A stretch of 64,000 nt of DNA from Atopobium sp. oral taxon 416 (GCF_018128285.1 NZ_CP072380.1:372001-436000); one strand, 5' to 3'. Positions 1-9,043 are shown, numbered from the stretch's first letter. The notes: generated from the sequence alone by a model not told the origin. Numbers and translations: made by a program.

Positions 1-973
1 GCCTCTGACCAAGGACAGGTTTTAGCTCATGCTGGAGAAGAGGGCAACCTACAGCGTCTCGATGATGGAGCGCGTACTGGAGCTGAGCAGGGCTCACTTC
101 TACAGATGGCTCAAGGCCAAAGGCGGTGAGGACCTATGGGGTCCTATCAAGGAAGCCATCTGCGCGATATGGGAGGAAAGCGACAGGCGCTTTAGCTTTT
201 GCTAGGTCTGATCCAAGCTCACAGGAGATCCGAAGTTACGCAAAATTTACAGGCACGACCCGCTACCGCGTACGGAGGTGCATGGCTAAGCTGGAGATAC
301 GCGGCATCTGCCCGAATGCATCGAAGAAGACGACGGTGCCCGATCCGGACGCCCCCGAGCATCCCGACCTCATCGGACGGGACTTCTCGTGTCCCGTTCC
401 GACAGCCAAGCTCGTGGGCGATACAACCTATCGCAGGACCACGGCAGGCTTTATATATCTCGCCGTCGTAGACGATCTGTGCACGCGCATGGTAGTGGGC
501 TGAAGTATTCGGGACAACATGAGGGCAGGGCTTGTCGTCTTTGCCCTGAAGATGGCATATTCGCGCGGATACGTGGCTGGAGGGGCCATATTCTAAGCAG
601 CCCAGGCAGCCAGTACATAAGCTCAAAGCTGACCGCCTGCTCAGCCGTACACGACGTGAGGCTCTCCGTGGGGAGAACCGGAAGCTGCCACGACAATGCT
701 GTAGCCAAATCCTTCTTCGCCACGCTCAAGAACGAATGGTACTACCACAAGCGCCTCTCGGATGCAGCAACGACCAAGCACAAGGCACACGAGTTTATCG
801 AGTCGTACTACAACCGCTTCCGCCCGCATAAGTCCATAGGAGATCGCGTACCCGCAGAGGTGATGCAGGAGTTCTTTGAGCGCCTCGAGAGAGGCCTTGC
901 GTCCCGATCCGGAGGTGATGCAGACCGCATAAAAAATCTGAGATTTCTCTGTCCATTATATTGACAGGGCTCA
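1..973 (+). pseudogene. IS3-family transposase (orfB), decayed copy 1
   Basis: This is the orfB (DDE integrase) part of an IS3-type element, cut by the window edge. It is recognised by the HTH_21-like start (MLEKRATYSV at about 30) and the C-terminal block GSCHDNAVAKSFFATLKNEW followed by FIESYYNRFRPHKSIG. The frame is broken by in-frame stops around 200-300 and by frame changes, so no full protein can be made. Compared with the second copy at 26682-28087, the second catalytic Asp region (HSDRGSQY) has become SSPGSQY and the catalytic Glu (NAVAESFF) has become Lys. The right end is taken at 973 because the last 24 bases (950-973) are identical to the right terminal repeat of copy 2. Confidence 0.85.
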
Positions 974-1495
974 CGTCGCGCGCAACGTCTCCGACGCGGC
1001 CCCCAAGCGGCTGCGGGCGGGGCTTTGCTTAGAGCTCGTGGAGATGTTCAACTGCGCCACGCTTAAGGAGGCCAGGGCCCGCCGCGACGAGATCGCCGAG
1101 GAGGCGCCCGAGGCGGTGGCGCGCCTGGACGCCGGGTTCGAGGATGCGATGACGGTCATGGCCCTTCCACCGGCGATGCGCAGGTGCACCAGGACGTCGA
1201 ACTACCTCGAGAGGCTCAACACAGAGGGGATGCGCCGGGCGAAGGTCATCAGCGTGTTCCCGAGCGAAGGCTCGCTAATAAGGCTCGTGGGGACCTACCT
1301 CATCGAGGAGAACGACAGGTGGGCCGCCAAGAGCAAGCAGTACTACCTGCCGGCGGTCGAGGAGCTATGAGAGGAGGAAGGGGGATCTCGAGGAGATAGC
1401 CCGCACACAGCGGCGGATGAGGTTCGCTTCGTGACGGCTCGCAGGGGCGTTTGCTTATGAGGCAATTTACACACGATTTCGGACTTGACTTGACT
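974..1495 (+). pseudogene. IS256/mutator-family transposase, C-terminal fragment
   Basis: Directly after the IS3 end the sequence enters the middle of an IS256-type transposase. It reads through LEERAR-like helices into RRCTRTSNYLERLN and ENDRWAAKSKQYYLPAVEEL, then a stop at 1368-1370. About 130 C-terminal residues remain; the catalytic N-terminal two thirds are missing. The 3' non-coding part (1371 to about 1495) ends in a sequence whose complement (GTCAAGTCCGAAATCGTGTG) recurs at 26354 and, with changes, near 48824, so it is probably the element's right terminal repeat. The same fragment occurs in opposite orientation at 26336-26681. Confidence 0.85.
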
Positions 1496-1506
1496 GAGCC
1501 ATGACA

Positions 1507-1562
1507 GGGGAATGATTCCCCCATAGTGCCCTATTGACAGTTTGGCAAGGCGAGTATAGCGT
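1507..1562 (+). promoter_or_regulatory. Candidate promoter and palindromic operator of the polysaccharide locus
   Basis: A perfect inverted repeat GGGGAAT-G-ATTCCCC lies at 1507-1521, immediately before a consensus -35 box TTGACA at 1534-1539. Possible -10 boxes are TATAGC (15-bp spacer) or TAGCGT (17-bp spacer), both weak. The first gene starts about 235 bp downstream, giving a long leader (1563-1795) in which no gene is seen. The palindrome position suggests an activator or repressor site; this is inference. Confidence 0.4.
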
Positions 1563-1795
1563 TATAAAATAGACTCTGGTACACGTCTCCCAGAAGATGG
1601 CGATATAAGGACATGTATTTCGGCTGGGGCTGGCTGTGCCTATATTTTTTCGTGGGTGAAACACAGTGCTGTTCTTTTTTGTATGCATATTGCTATGGTC
1701 TTTAGTGGGGGTTGGGGTTCTGTTGAGACGGCCTGACAATCACATCGTGTCGTTTGACGGGCGAGAATAGACAGAAGGGCAATCATACTCTCATC

Positions 1796-2473
1796 ATGAA
1801 GTTCGAGGATTCTGTGACTAAGCTTGAAAACTGTGGGGACACGCTTGTCGTGGCGCATAATGGATCCCATGGTGCCTACGAAGTGGGCAAGCGTACCTTT
1901 GACGTCCTGTCCCCCCTCTTTGTGATTGTGGAGTTCTCGTGGCTCTTCGCTCTGATAGCCCTTGCCATCAAGTTGGATGATTCCCAGGGGGTCGTTATCT
2001 TCAGGCAGACACGCGTGGGAAAGAAAGGGGACAGGACCTTCAGTATGTGGAAGTTTCGTTCCATGTGTTCCGATGCGAAGGAGCGGCTTGCGGGGCTCAT
2101 GCGTTACAACGAGAAGGATGGTCCCGCCTTCAAAATGGCGCACAACCCTAGGGACACACGTGTCGGTCACTTCATATGTAAGACATCCTTGGACGAGCTC
2201 CCCCAGTTCTTCAACGTACTCTTTGGACAGATGCCAATCGTGGGGTCTCATCGGGCGCTACCCAGCGAGGTTGCCCAGTACGCGCCTTACCAGCCCCACC
2301 GCCTCCTCTGCGATGCTGGTATCACCAGCTACTGGCAAGTCCAGCGCAACCGTGACAGTCTTACCTTCAATGAATGGGTCGGCCTCCTCTACGTGAAGAC
2401 CCGATCCTTCTTCACCGACTTGAAACTCATATTTCGGACAGTGGGCATGATCCTCATTGCGCGGGGATGCTAG
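1796..2473 (+). CDS. Priming sugar-phosphate transferase (polyprenyl-phosphate phosphoglycosyl transferase)
   Basis: This 225-residue bacterial sugar transferase (PF02397) would start polysaccharide synthesis by moving a sugar-1-phosphate from a nucleotide sugar to undecaprenyl phosphate at the inner face of the membrane. Visible features are one N-terminal membrane segment (about residues 29-51), the FRQTRVGKKG and MWKFRSM motifs, the catalytic DELPQFFNVLFGQM region and a C-terminal motif beginning ITSYWQVQ. It lacks the extra N-terminal multi-pass domain of WbaP/WcaJ enzymes, so it is of the short, PglC-like type. In the usual MSIVGPRP stretch it reads MPIVGSHRALPSE. The ATG at 1796 was chosen over an upstream TTG at 1754, which adds only 14 residues of no family character. 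It is the first gene of the locus; the sugar is not predictable. Confidence 0.88.
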   Translation: MKFEDSVTKLENCGDTLVVAHNGSHGAYEVGKRTFDVLSPLFVIVEFSWLFALIALAIKLDDSQGVVIFRQTRVGKKGDRTFSMWKFRSMCSDAKERLAGLMRYNEKDGPAFKMAHNPRDTRVGHFICKTSLDELPQFFNVLFGQMPIVGSHRALPSEVAQYAPYQPHRLLCDAGITSYWQVQRNRDSLTFNEWVGLLYVKTRSFFTDLKLIFRTVGMILIARGC

Positions 2474-2486
2474 CTGGCCTGTGGGT

Positions 2487-4919
2487 ATGAGGATTGCCAT
2501 GCTGGGACATAAACGCGTGCCATCGCGCGAGGGTGGCGTGGAAGTTGTAGTGACAGAGCTTGCCACGCGGATGGCCGCCCTCGGCCACGATGTGACCGTC
2601 TACAATCGCCAGGATCATGACGTGGCCGGCAGAGGCCTGGATCCCGTGGCGCCGGAGGAGTACGAAGGCGTTCGGATCAAGACGGTGCCCACTGTCGACG
2701 TGAGGGGACTTGCCGCTGCAAGTTCTTCGTACTTCGCGGTCCGCGCTGCCGTCGCCGACAGGCCAGACGTCATCCACTTCCATGCGGAGGGCCCCTGTGT
2801 CATGATTCCTCTGGCCCGTCGCGCGCACATCCGCAGCGTTGCCACGATACACGGACTCGACTGGCAACGTGCCAAGTGGGGCAGGCTCGCCTCGGGCTAT
2901 CTGAGGCATGGGGAGCGTCTCGCCGCCGCCCAGGCCGATGAGCTTATTGTCCTCAGTAGGAACGTCCAGGACTACTTCCGTGACACCTACGGTCGCGAGG
3001 CGCACTACATCCCCAACGGAGTGACGGTGAAGGCACCGGTTCCTGTGCAGACCATCGCGTCCAAGTATGGTCTCTCGGCAGCCTCCTACGTCCTTTTCGT
3101 GGGACGCATCGTTCCCGAGAAGGGCGTCCACTACCTCATAGAGGCCTGGCGAGGCGTGCGGACGGACAAGCGTCTTGTTATCGCTGGTGGCCCATCCGAC
3201 TCCCAGGCGTACTTCAACCGGATGAGGGACCTTGCGGGTGATGACCCTTCCATCCTCTTCACGGGCTTCGTGCAGGGTCGCGAGCTCGAGGAGCTCTACA
3301 GCAACGCCTACCTATACGTGCTTCCCTCAGATCTCGAGGGCATGCCTATGAGTCTCCTCGAGGCGATGTCATATGGCAACTGCTGTCTCACAAGCGACAT
3401 AGCGGAGTGCGCCGAAACCCTCAGTAGTGCGGGAGCCATGTTTCCGAGGGGGGACGTGGTGGCGCTGCGGAGCTCCCTCATTCAACTACTCAAGAATCCG
3501 GCGCACGTCTCTTCGCTAGGCATCCAGGCGCGCATGTACGTGTCGTTTGCCTATGGGTGGGACGCCGTTGTAGCACGGACGCTTGCCCTCTATCGGGGGG
3601 GGGGGGGGGGGGGGGGGGGGGGTGAGCTCCTCGCCTATATGAGAGTGCTGCTCGTGAACAAGTTCCACTATCCTAAGGGAGGGGCAGAGACCTATTACTT
3701 CGCACTCGGCGAGCGACTGGAGCAGATGGGCCATGATGTGGCCTACTTCTCCATGCGGCACCCTTCGAACGTGCCCTGTGCGCAGGATGCGTACTTTGTC
3801 ACCCAGCGTGAGTACAATGAGGCCCAAAACCCCATCAAGACATTACGGGACGGATGGTCGTTGGTGTATTCCCGCGAGGCTCGCAACAGCTTTGACGCGC
3901 TCCTGCGGGACTTCAGACCTGATGTGGTCCACCTGAACAACGTGCATCGCCAGATCACCCTCTCGATACTCGATGCACCCTCGCTTGGGGCCACTCCCGT
4001 TCTCTATACGGCACACGATTACATCACCGTGTGCCCCAATTACCTCATGCTCGATGGCGCCGGCGAGGTCTGCGACGCCTGCCTTGGTGGCCGTTTCGGC
4101 CAGTGCGTAGCACGATGTTGTATCAAGGGGTCGCGTGCGAAAAGCGTCCTCGCCGCCGTCGAGGCCAAGTACATTCAGCTCCACAGGCTCAACGAGAGAA
4201 TCGACAGGGTTATTGCTCCCTCGCGCTTCATGCGGTCGAAGCTGGTCGAGGGGGGATGGCCCGATGACAAGGTCGTATGGATGCAAAACTTCGCGAGCGA
4301 TGCCATCTACGACCAAGCTCGGGCACAAGGTGCCGACAACACGGACTACGAGCATCCCTACCTGCTCTTCTTCGGGCGCATCTCAAAGGAGAAGGGCGTG
4401 GACGTCCTTGTCAGGGCGTTTCAGGGCGTCATCGACACGCTTCCGGACAGCTGGCACATGGTCATCGCGGGCGAGGGTCCCGAGCGGACGGCGGTTGAGG
4501 CACTGTCCAAGAACATGCCAGGGGCCAATCGCGTCGAGTTCGTTGGCTTTCAGCAGGGAGATGCCTTGCGCGTAAATATAGAGAGAGCCTCCCTTGCCGT
4601 CACCGCCTCGCGTTGGCGCGAGAATATGCCCTATTCGGTCATCGAGGCATTTGGGGCGGGCACACCGGTCATCGGTTCGCGCATCGGCGGCATACCCGAA
4701 CTCGTGATGGACGGTAAGACGGGTCTGCTCTGCGAGCCCGGTGACGTACGGTCGCTTGCGGACGCCATCATGCGAGGCGTGCAGCTCTGTTCGGACATCG
4801 TCGACTACCATGCCATGCAACAGCGTTGTAAGGACTATGTGCTCGACCATTGCTCGCAGGATGCGTACATGGAGTCCCTAGTCCATCTGTATGAAGGGCT
4901 TATCGATGCCGAGAGTTAG
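2487..4919 (+). CDS. Two GT4 glycosyltransferases fused in frame through a G28 tract
   Basis: As read, one 810-residue protein. Residues 1-370 are a GT-B family 4 glycosyltransferase (starts MRIAMLGHKRVPSREGG; VGRIVPEKGVHYLIEAW; EGMPMSLLEAMSYGN acceptor/donor loop). Residues 371-379 are nine Gly from a run of 28 G at 3595-3622. Residues 385-810, beginning at the ATG at 3639, are a second GT4 enzyme (MRVLLVNKFHYPKGGAET; a Cys-rich insert CDACLGG...CVARCC; FFGRISKEKGVDVLVRAF; ENMPYSVIEAFGAGTPVIG). Both halves have family-normal length, so they are naturally two genes. With 29 (or 26) G the first gene stops at the TGA right after the tract; with 27 or 30 G it stops at a TGA overlapping the second ATG. 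Start ATG 2487 was chosen because the family N-terminus begins there. They would add successive sugars to the lipid-linked repeat unit in the cytoplasm. Confidence 0.85.
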   Translation: MRIAMLGHKRVPSREGGVEVVVTELATRMAALGHDVTVYNRQDHDVAGRGLDPVAPEEYEGVRIKTVPTVDVRGLAAASSSYFAVRAAVADRPDVIHFHAEGPCVMIPLARRAHIRSVATIHGLDWQRAKWGRLASGYLRHGERLAAAQADELIVLSRNVQDYFRDTYGREAHYIPNGVTVKAPVPVQTIASKYGLSAASYVLFVGRIVPEKGVHYLIEAWRGVRTDKRLVIAGGPSDSQAYFNRMRDLAGDDPSILFTGFVQGRELEELYSNAYLYVLPSDLEGMPMSLLEAMSYGNCCLTSDIAECAETLSSAGAMFPRGDVVALRSSLIQLLKNPAHVSSLGIQARMYVSFAYGWDAVVARTLALYRGGGGGGGGGELLAYMRVLLVNKFHYPKGGAETYYFALGERLEQMGHDVAYFSMRHPSNVPCAQDAYFVTQREYNEAQNPIKTLRDGWSLVYSREARNSFDALLRDFRPDVVHLNNVHRQITLSILDAPSLGATPVLYTAHDYITVCPNYLMLDGAGEVCDACLGGRFGQCVARCCIKGSRAKSVLAAVEAKYIQLHRLNERIDRVIAPSRFMRSKLVEGGWPDDKVVWMQNFASDAIYDQARAQGADNTDYEHPYLLFFGRISKEKGVDVLVRAFQGVIDTLPDSWHMVIAGEGPERTAVEALSKNMPGANRVEFVGFQQGDALRVNIERASLAVTASRWRENMPYSVIEAFGAGTPVIGSRIGGIPELVMDGKTGLLCEPGDVRSLADAIMRGVQLCSDIVDYHAMQQRCKDYVLDHCSQDAYMESLVHLYEGLIDAES
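3595..3622 (+). repeat. Homopolymeric G tract (28 G)
   Basis: Twenty-eight consecutive G lie between the end of the first glycosyltransferase domain and the ATG at 3639 of the second. No other homopolymer of comparable length was noticed in the window. Tracts of this kind are known slipped-strand contingency sites in surface-polysaccharide genes, but long homopolymers are also prone to sequencing and assembly error, so the exact count should not be trusted. Confidence 0.9.
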
Positions 4920-5943
4920 TGTCGTGGTGCCCATATTCAATACCAGACAGTATCTTCCCCAGTGCGTGGACAGCCTGCTCGGCCAGACGCTCGACGACAT
5001 TGAGATTATCCTGGTCGATGACGGTTCTCCCGATGGCGCAGGGGAGGTCGCTGACGCGTATGCATCGTGCCATAGGAACATCAGGGTTGTCCATCAGCCC
5101 AACGAGGGCCTTGGTCCCGCGAGGAACGTGGGCATTCGCCGGTGCATGGGCGACTACGTCGCCTTTGTCGACTCCGACGACTGGGTCGAGCCCACGATGT
5201 ACGAGCGCCTTTACGGCAAGGCGATGGAGTTGGGGTCGGACATCGTGGTGAGCGGACACTGTGATGTGACCAATGGACGCAAGACCTTTGTCAAGCCTCA
5301 TCCCCTTGCGGGCAGGACGCTGGAGGACAAGCAGGACATTCTTGGTGTGCGCAGGGAGCTCTACGGGCACGCTCCCGGTGATGCGGCTGTCGAGTCATTC
5401 CCGATGTCCGTGTGCATGTCACTGTACAGAAGATCCCTCATCGAGTCCTGCGGGCTCGCCTTCAGAAACGCGCTTTCCGAGGACACGTTATTCAACCTTG
5501 ATGCATATGGATCTGCCCGGAGGATTTCGTTCGTGGGATCGACCGACTACTGCTACCGAAAGGATGACCAGAGCTCCATTACCAAAACGTTCTCACGGGA
5601 GAAGCTGGGCCTCTATTCAGACTTTGTCGACGCCCTTGCCGCCCTCGCCCGCATGGAGCCCGATAGCGAGGACTGCATGCTGCGCGTAAGACGGACGGCG
5701 GTCGATTATGCCCGTCTGTACGTGGGCCTCGTGGCCACCAGCGACCTGGCGCCCCGAGAACAGCGCAGCGAGGTCCTCGGACTCATCGACTCGACGATGT
5801 TCCGGAGTTATTGCATGGACTTTCCCATCGATACCCTCCCCGTCCAGCAGCGTATCTTCCAGAGGAGCCTTGTCGGGAGGCACACGCGCACGGCGCTGTT
5901 TCTGCTGAGGATGAGACTTGCGATAAAGAAAGGCGGACGATGA
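4906..5943 (+). CDS. Family 2 glycosyltransferase
   Basis: A 345-residue GT-A enzyme. The N-terminus is typical: VSVVVPIFNTRQYLPQCVDS, then ILVDDGSPDG (nucleotide-binding Asp), NEGLGPARNVG and the metal-binding DSDDW. The ATG at 4906 was chosen because it places VSVVVPIFN four residues in; it overlaps the preceding gene by 14 bases, so the two are probably translationally coupled. The C-terminal 120 residues are helical and basic (ends LAIKKGGR), consistent with membrane association. It should transfer one sugar of the repeat unit; donor and acceptor cannot be read from the sequence. Confidence 0.87.
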   Translation: MPRVSVVVPIFNTRQYLPQCVDSLLGQTLDDIEIILVDDGSPDGAGEVADAYASCHRNIRVVHQPNEGLGPARNVGIRRCMGDYVAFVDSDDWVEPTMYERLYGKAMELGSDIVVSGHCDVTNGRKTFVKPHPLAGRTLEDKQDILGVRRELYGHAPGDAAVESFPMSVCMSLYRRSLIESCGLAFRNALSEDTLFNLDAYGSARRISFVGSTDYCYRKDDQSSITKTFSREKLGLYSDFVDALAALARMEPDSEDCMLRVRRTAVDYARLYVGLVATSDLAPREQRSEVLGLIDSTMFRSYCMDFPIDTLPVQQRIFQRSLVGRHTRTALFLLRMRLAIKKGGR

Positions 5944-6956
5944 TGGCAGGTCATATGAATCTCAGACGAGTATCCCATCGCGTTGCCGAGGAACTTCATG
6001 CGACACGCGCCATCGCCGGCGAGACCTCATGGCGAGATGCCCTCGACACGCTACGTGCCAAGGTGGACATCCAGGTGATGAACCGCAACGGGTTTCAGGA
6101 GCCCCCCGCAGTCCGCAACCGTCTCATACGTAAGCATGAGACGGTACTCGAGTATCTCGAGGCGAGATCCCACGGCTACTACGAGTCGTATGAATATGCG
6201 GCAGAGTTACCGCCGGGCGACCCAGACTTGGAGGGAAGAATCTGGCTGTGCTGGTGGCAGGGCATCGAGTGTGCCCCTGCCATCGTGAGAGCCTGCGTTG
6301 AATCCATATGCCGCAATGCGGACGGGCATACTGTGACCATCATTACGGACAGGAACTATCGCGATTATGTGCATATCCCCGACTGGGTGATGAGAAAGGT
6401 GGCGGAGGGGATCATTACGAGGACCAACCTCTCCGACCTCTTGAGGCTCAGTCTGCTGGCGGAGCACGGAGGCCTCTGGCTCGACGCTACCTTCTTCTGC
6501 TGCGGCCCGTTGGGGGACCTGGCCTTTGGACAACCCCTATTCTCGATCAAACGGCCTGACTACCTGCACGCCTCCGTCGCTTCGGGCTATTTTGCGGGCT
6601 ATTCGCTCGCCTGTAACACGGCGCACAGGAGGGTGTTCGCAACCATCAGGGACTTCTTCCTCGAGTACTGGCAGAAAAACGACTTCATGGTCGACTATCT
6701 CCTGGTCGACTACATGATCGTCCTGGCACAGAGGCATGACCCCTCCATAGCCGGGGCTTTCGATGCCATACGGCCGAACAACCCTCTCTGCGATGAGCTG
6801 GGCAAATGCTTGGGAGAGCCCTTCGACAGACAGAGATGGCGGGAGCTTTCGAGCAACACGAGCCTATTCAAGCTCACGTGGAAGCAATCGTTCCCCGTCC
6901 GCAAAGGCGAGGTACAGACATTCTATGGAGCTTTGCTAGGGGGAGATCTTACATGA
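5940..6956 (+). CDS. Capsular polysaccharide synthesis glycosyltransferase (PF05704-like)
   Basis: A 338-residue protein resembling the Caps_synth/mannosyltransferase OCH1-like group. Signatures are IWLCWWQGIECAP, IITDRNY, LSDLLRLSLLAEHGGLWLDA (the LWLDA corresponds to the DxD-type metal site) and a later SIKRPDY region. Two ATG codons, 5940 and 5943, overlap the TGA of the previous gene (ATGATG), so coupling is likely; either start is possible. The N-terminal 80 residues precede the conserved core and have no recognised domain. It is expected to act on the growing lipid-linked unit in the cytoplasm. Confidence 0.82.
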   Translation: MMAGHMNLRRVSHRVAEELHATRAIAGETSWRDALDTLRAKVDIQVMNRNGFQEPPAVRNRLIRKHETVLEYLEARSHGYYESYEYAAELPPGDPDLEGRIWLCWWQGIECAPAIVRACVESICRNADGHTVTIITDRNYRDYVHIPDWVMRKVAEGIITRTNLSDLLRLSLLAEHGGLWLDATFFCCGPLGDLAFGQPLFSIKRPDYLHASVASGYFAGYSLACNTAHRRVFATIRDFFLEYWQKNDFMVDYLLVDYMIVLAQRHDPSIAGAFDAIRPNNPLCDELGKCLGEPFDRQRWRELSSNTSLFKLTWKQSFPVRKGEVQTFYGALLGGDLT

Positions 6957-7025
6957 ACGTTTATTTATTAGAATAATCTGGTTGGCCTTGCACCGTTGGC
7001 CCGCTGCACCACTGAGGGGGATATC

Positions 7026-7730
7026 TTGATTGCCGGAATACATCAGCCATACTTCATGCCGTACCTTGGTTACTGGCAGCTGATAAACGTGGTCGATGTC
7101 TTTGCGTCCGCAGACAACTACAACTTTATCAGGGGAGGCTGGATACACCGGAACAGGATTCTGCGCCAGGGCAACATATGCTACTTCAACGTCACCATAA
7201 GCCACATGTCTCAGAACAGGTATATCTGTGACCACATGATTAAGCCTCTTGACGTGGGGGAGAGGCTTGGTATCCTGCGCGAGTACTATCGCAAGGCCCC
7301 CAACCTCGAGACGGGCCTGGACGTCATGCGCGATGCCTTGACCTGTGACACCCTTAACCTGGCGGATTTCCTATTTCATACCATCTCGGTTGTCTGTACC
7401 TACCTCGGCATCACTACGCGATTGGTGAAGACGTCTGACTATCCGCAGGATCCTACCTTGCGCAAGGAGGGTAGGATCTTCGATTACTGCAGGCAGCTGG
7501 GGGCTGACACCTACTACAACGCCATCGGGGGGCGGGAACTCTACACTTTTGACAGCTTCAGAGAGCATGGCCTGGCCCTCGGCTTTCTGGAATGCATCCC
7601 CGTCGCCTATCGGCAGCAAGCCCAGGAGTTTGTGCCTCGCCTCTCCATTATCGACGTCATCATGAACACCTCCCAGAAAGAGTCACAGGATATGCTTGCA
7701 AGCTGCAGGATCATCACGGAGCGCAACTAG
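7026..7730 (+). CDS. WbqC-family protein
   Basis: This 234-residue member of the WbqC-like family (PF08889) has the hallmark N-terminus IHQPYFMPYLGYWQL followed by FASADNYNFIRGGWIHRN. The family occurs in O-antigen and capsule loci, usually with amino-sugar genes; a role in sugar N-modification has been suggested but the reaction is not established. The start is a TTG at 7026 (MIAGIHQPYF) because a strong GAGGGGG ribosome site lies at 7014-7020; the longer TTG start at 6996 has none. The aminotransferase and acyltransferase genes downstream fit a modified amino sugar in the repeat unit (inference). Confidence 0.8.
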   Translation: MIAGIHQPYFMPYLGYWQLINVVDVFASADNYNFIRGGWIHRNRILRQGNICYFNVTISHMSQNRYICDHMIKPLDVGERLGILREYYRKAPNLETGLDVMRDALTCDTLNLADFLFHTISVVCTYLGITTRLVKTSDYPQDPTLRKEGRIFDYCRQLGADTYYNAIGGRELYTFDSFREHGLALGFLECIPVAYRQQAQEFVPRLSIIDVIMNTSQKESQDMLASCRIITERN

Positions 7731-7733
7731 CTC

Positions 7734-9041
7734 ATGGGCGAACGGTACATTGACGTCTCCTATGACGAGGACAACGGCATCCGGTTGGGTGACGCCTTCA
7801 GGGTCGTGGGCAAGCATCTGCTCGTGTGCCTGCTAGCGGCTGCCACCTTGGGGATGCTCACCTTCGCGTACACGACGAGGCAGATTACCCCGCACTACCA
7901 GTCTTCCTTCACGGTGTATATCACCAACCGTCCTGCCAACCAGCAGGTGGCCACGGAGTCTCCCACCACTAACTACCTGAGCAGTGGTGACGTCGACGCC
8001 TCGAGCGCCCTGGCAAACACATACGCCTTCATCTTCGAGAGTAGTGAGATGGTCTCGAGGGCCGTCAAGGGCGCGGGCCTGGACGGCTATGATTCTCGGA
8101 TACTCGATGGCACGCTTGTCGCCACCAAAGTCGAGCAGAAGACTCCCCTCGTGACCGTGACCGTGACAGCCGATTCCCCCCAGGATGCCTATGACATTGC
8201 GGTGTCCCTTATCGATATCGCACCAGACTACATCTCGGGTATCATCAAGGAGAGCTCAATGGCGGTAGTGGAGTCGCCAAGGGTGAGTACTACGCAGAGC
8301 TCGCCCTCCCTCCTGCTCAACACGGTGGCCGGCTCCCTCGTTGGGTTTGTAGTGGCGGCTCTCGTTGTCGTGGGTAAGGACGGCAAGAACAAGAACGTCG
8401 GGAGCAAGGAGGAGTTGAAGGAGCGCTTTGGGATACCCTCCGTCGTCGACGTTGGCGAGCTCTTGCCCCTGCTGCCGCGCCATGCCTCACGCACGATTGG
8501 AGTGATGGACGTTGACGGCAAGGGTTTGGCCGCATCGAATGCCATCGCGCTTGCGACGTCGTTTGCTGCGAGGGGCGCGCGGGTTCTCCTCATCGACTGT
8601 GATGTCAGTAGCGATGCCTGCAGCAAGGCGCTGGGGGCGAGACGGTTCGGCGGGCTGACGGATCTTCTCCTCAAGCATGGCCAGGCCTCCGAAGTCGTGC
8701 AGGAGGTAGGACAGGGGATTGACTTCCTTGCGTCGGGAAGGCCGATTGACGGCTTTGGAAGGCGCGTCCAGGATGAGCGCATGGCGTTGCTGCTTAGGGG
8801 GTTCGAAAAGAGCTACGACTATGTCGTTGCGGTCGTCCCCTCCGCTCTCTCAGATGACAGCGCCTTGGTCTTGGCGGACTTGTTCGGCAAGGTCTTTCTC
8901 TCGGTCTGTGCGGGAAAGACGAGGAAGGCCGACGTTGCCGAGACGCTGAGGCGCCTGCGGCTCGCAGACGTGCAGATTGTCGGCTTCATATACGGCGAGC
9001 GTCACCAGCGTGCCGGACACGTACCCTTACACCAGCGCTAG
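7734..9041 (+). CDS. Wzz chain-length regulator fused to a degenerate tyrosine-kinase-like domain
   Basis: A 435-residue protein. Residues 1-220 are a Wzz/CpsC-type co-polymerase: first membrane helix about 24-46, an extracellular region (YQSSFTVYITN...), second helix about 196-217. Residues 230-435 resemble CpsD/BY-kinase ATPases: the Walker A' motif (ARVLLIDCD) is present and the fold order matches. The P-loop, however, reads DVDGKGLAASNAIALA, with Gly where Ser/Thr is required, the Walker B region (YDYVVAVVPSAL) lacks the usual D-x-P pattern, and there is no C-terminal tyrosine cluster. It therefore probably controls chain length without kinase activity. No CpsB-type phosphatase is seen nearby. 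The start ATG 7734 follows the previous stop by 3 bases. Confidence 0.83.
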   Translation: MGERYIDVSYDEDNGIRLGDAFRVVGKHLLVCLLAAATLGMLTFAYTTRQITPHYQSSFTVYITNRPANQQVATESPTTNYLSSGDVDASSALANTYAFIFESSEMVSRAVKGAGLDGYDSRILDGTLVATKVEQKTPLVTVTVTADSPQDAYDIAVSLIDIAPDYISGIIKESSMAVVESPRVSTTQSSPSLLLNTVAGSLVGFVVAALVVVGKDGKNKNVGSKEELKERFGIPSVVDVGELLPLLPRHASRTIGVMDVDGKGLAASNAIALATSFAARGARVLLIDCDVSSDACSKALGARRFGGLTDLLLKHGQASEVVQEVGQGIDFLASGRPIDGFGRRVQDERMALLLRGFEKSYDYVVAVVPSALSDDSALVLADLFGKVFLSVCAGKTRKADVAETLRRLRLADVQIVGFIYGERHQRAGHVPLHQR

Positions 9042-9043
9042 CC

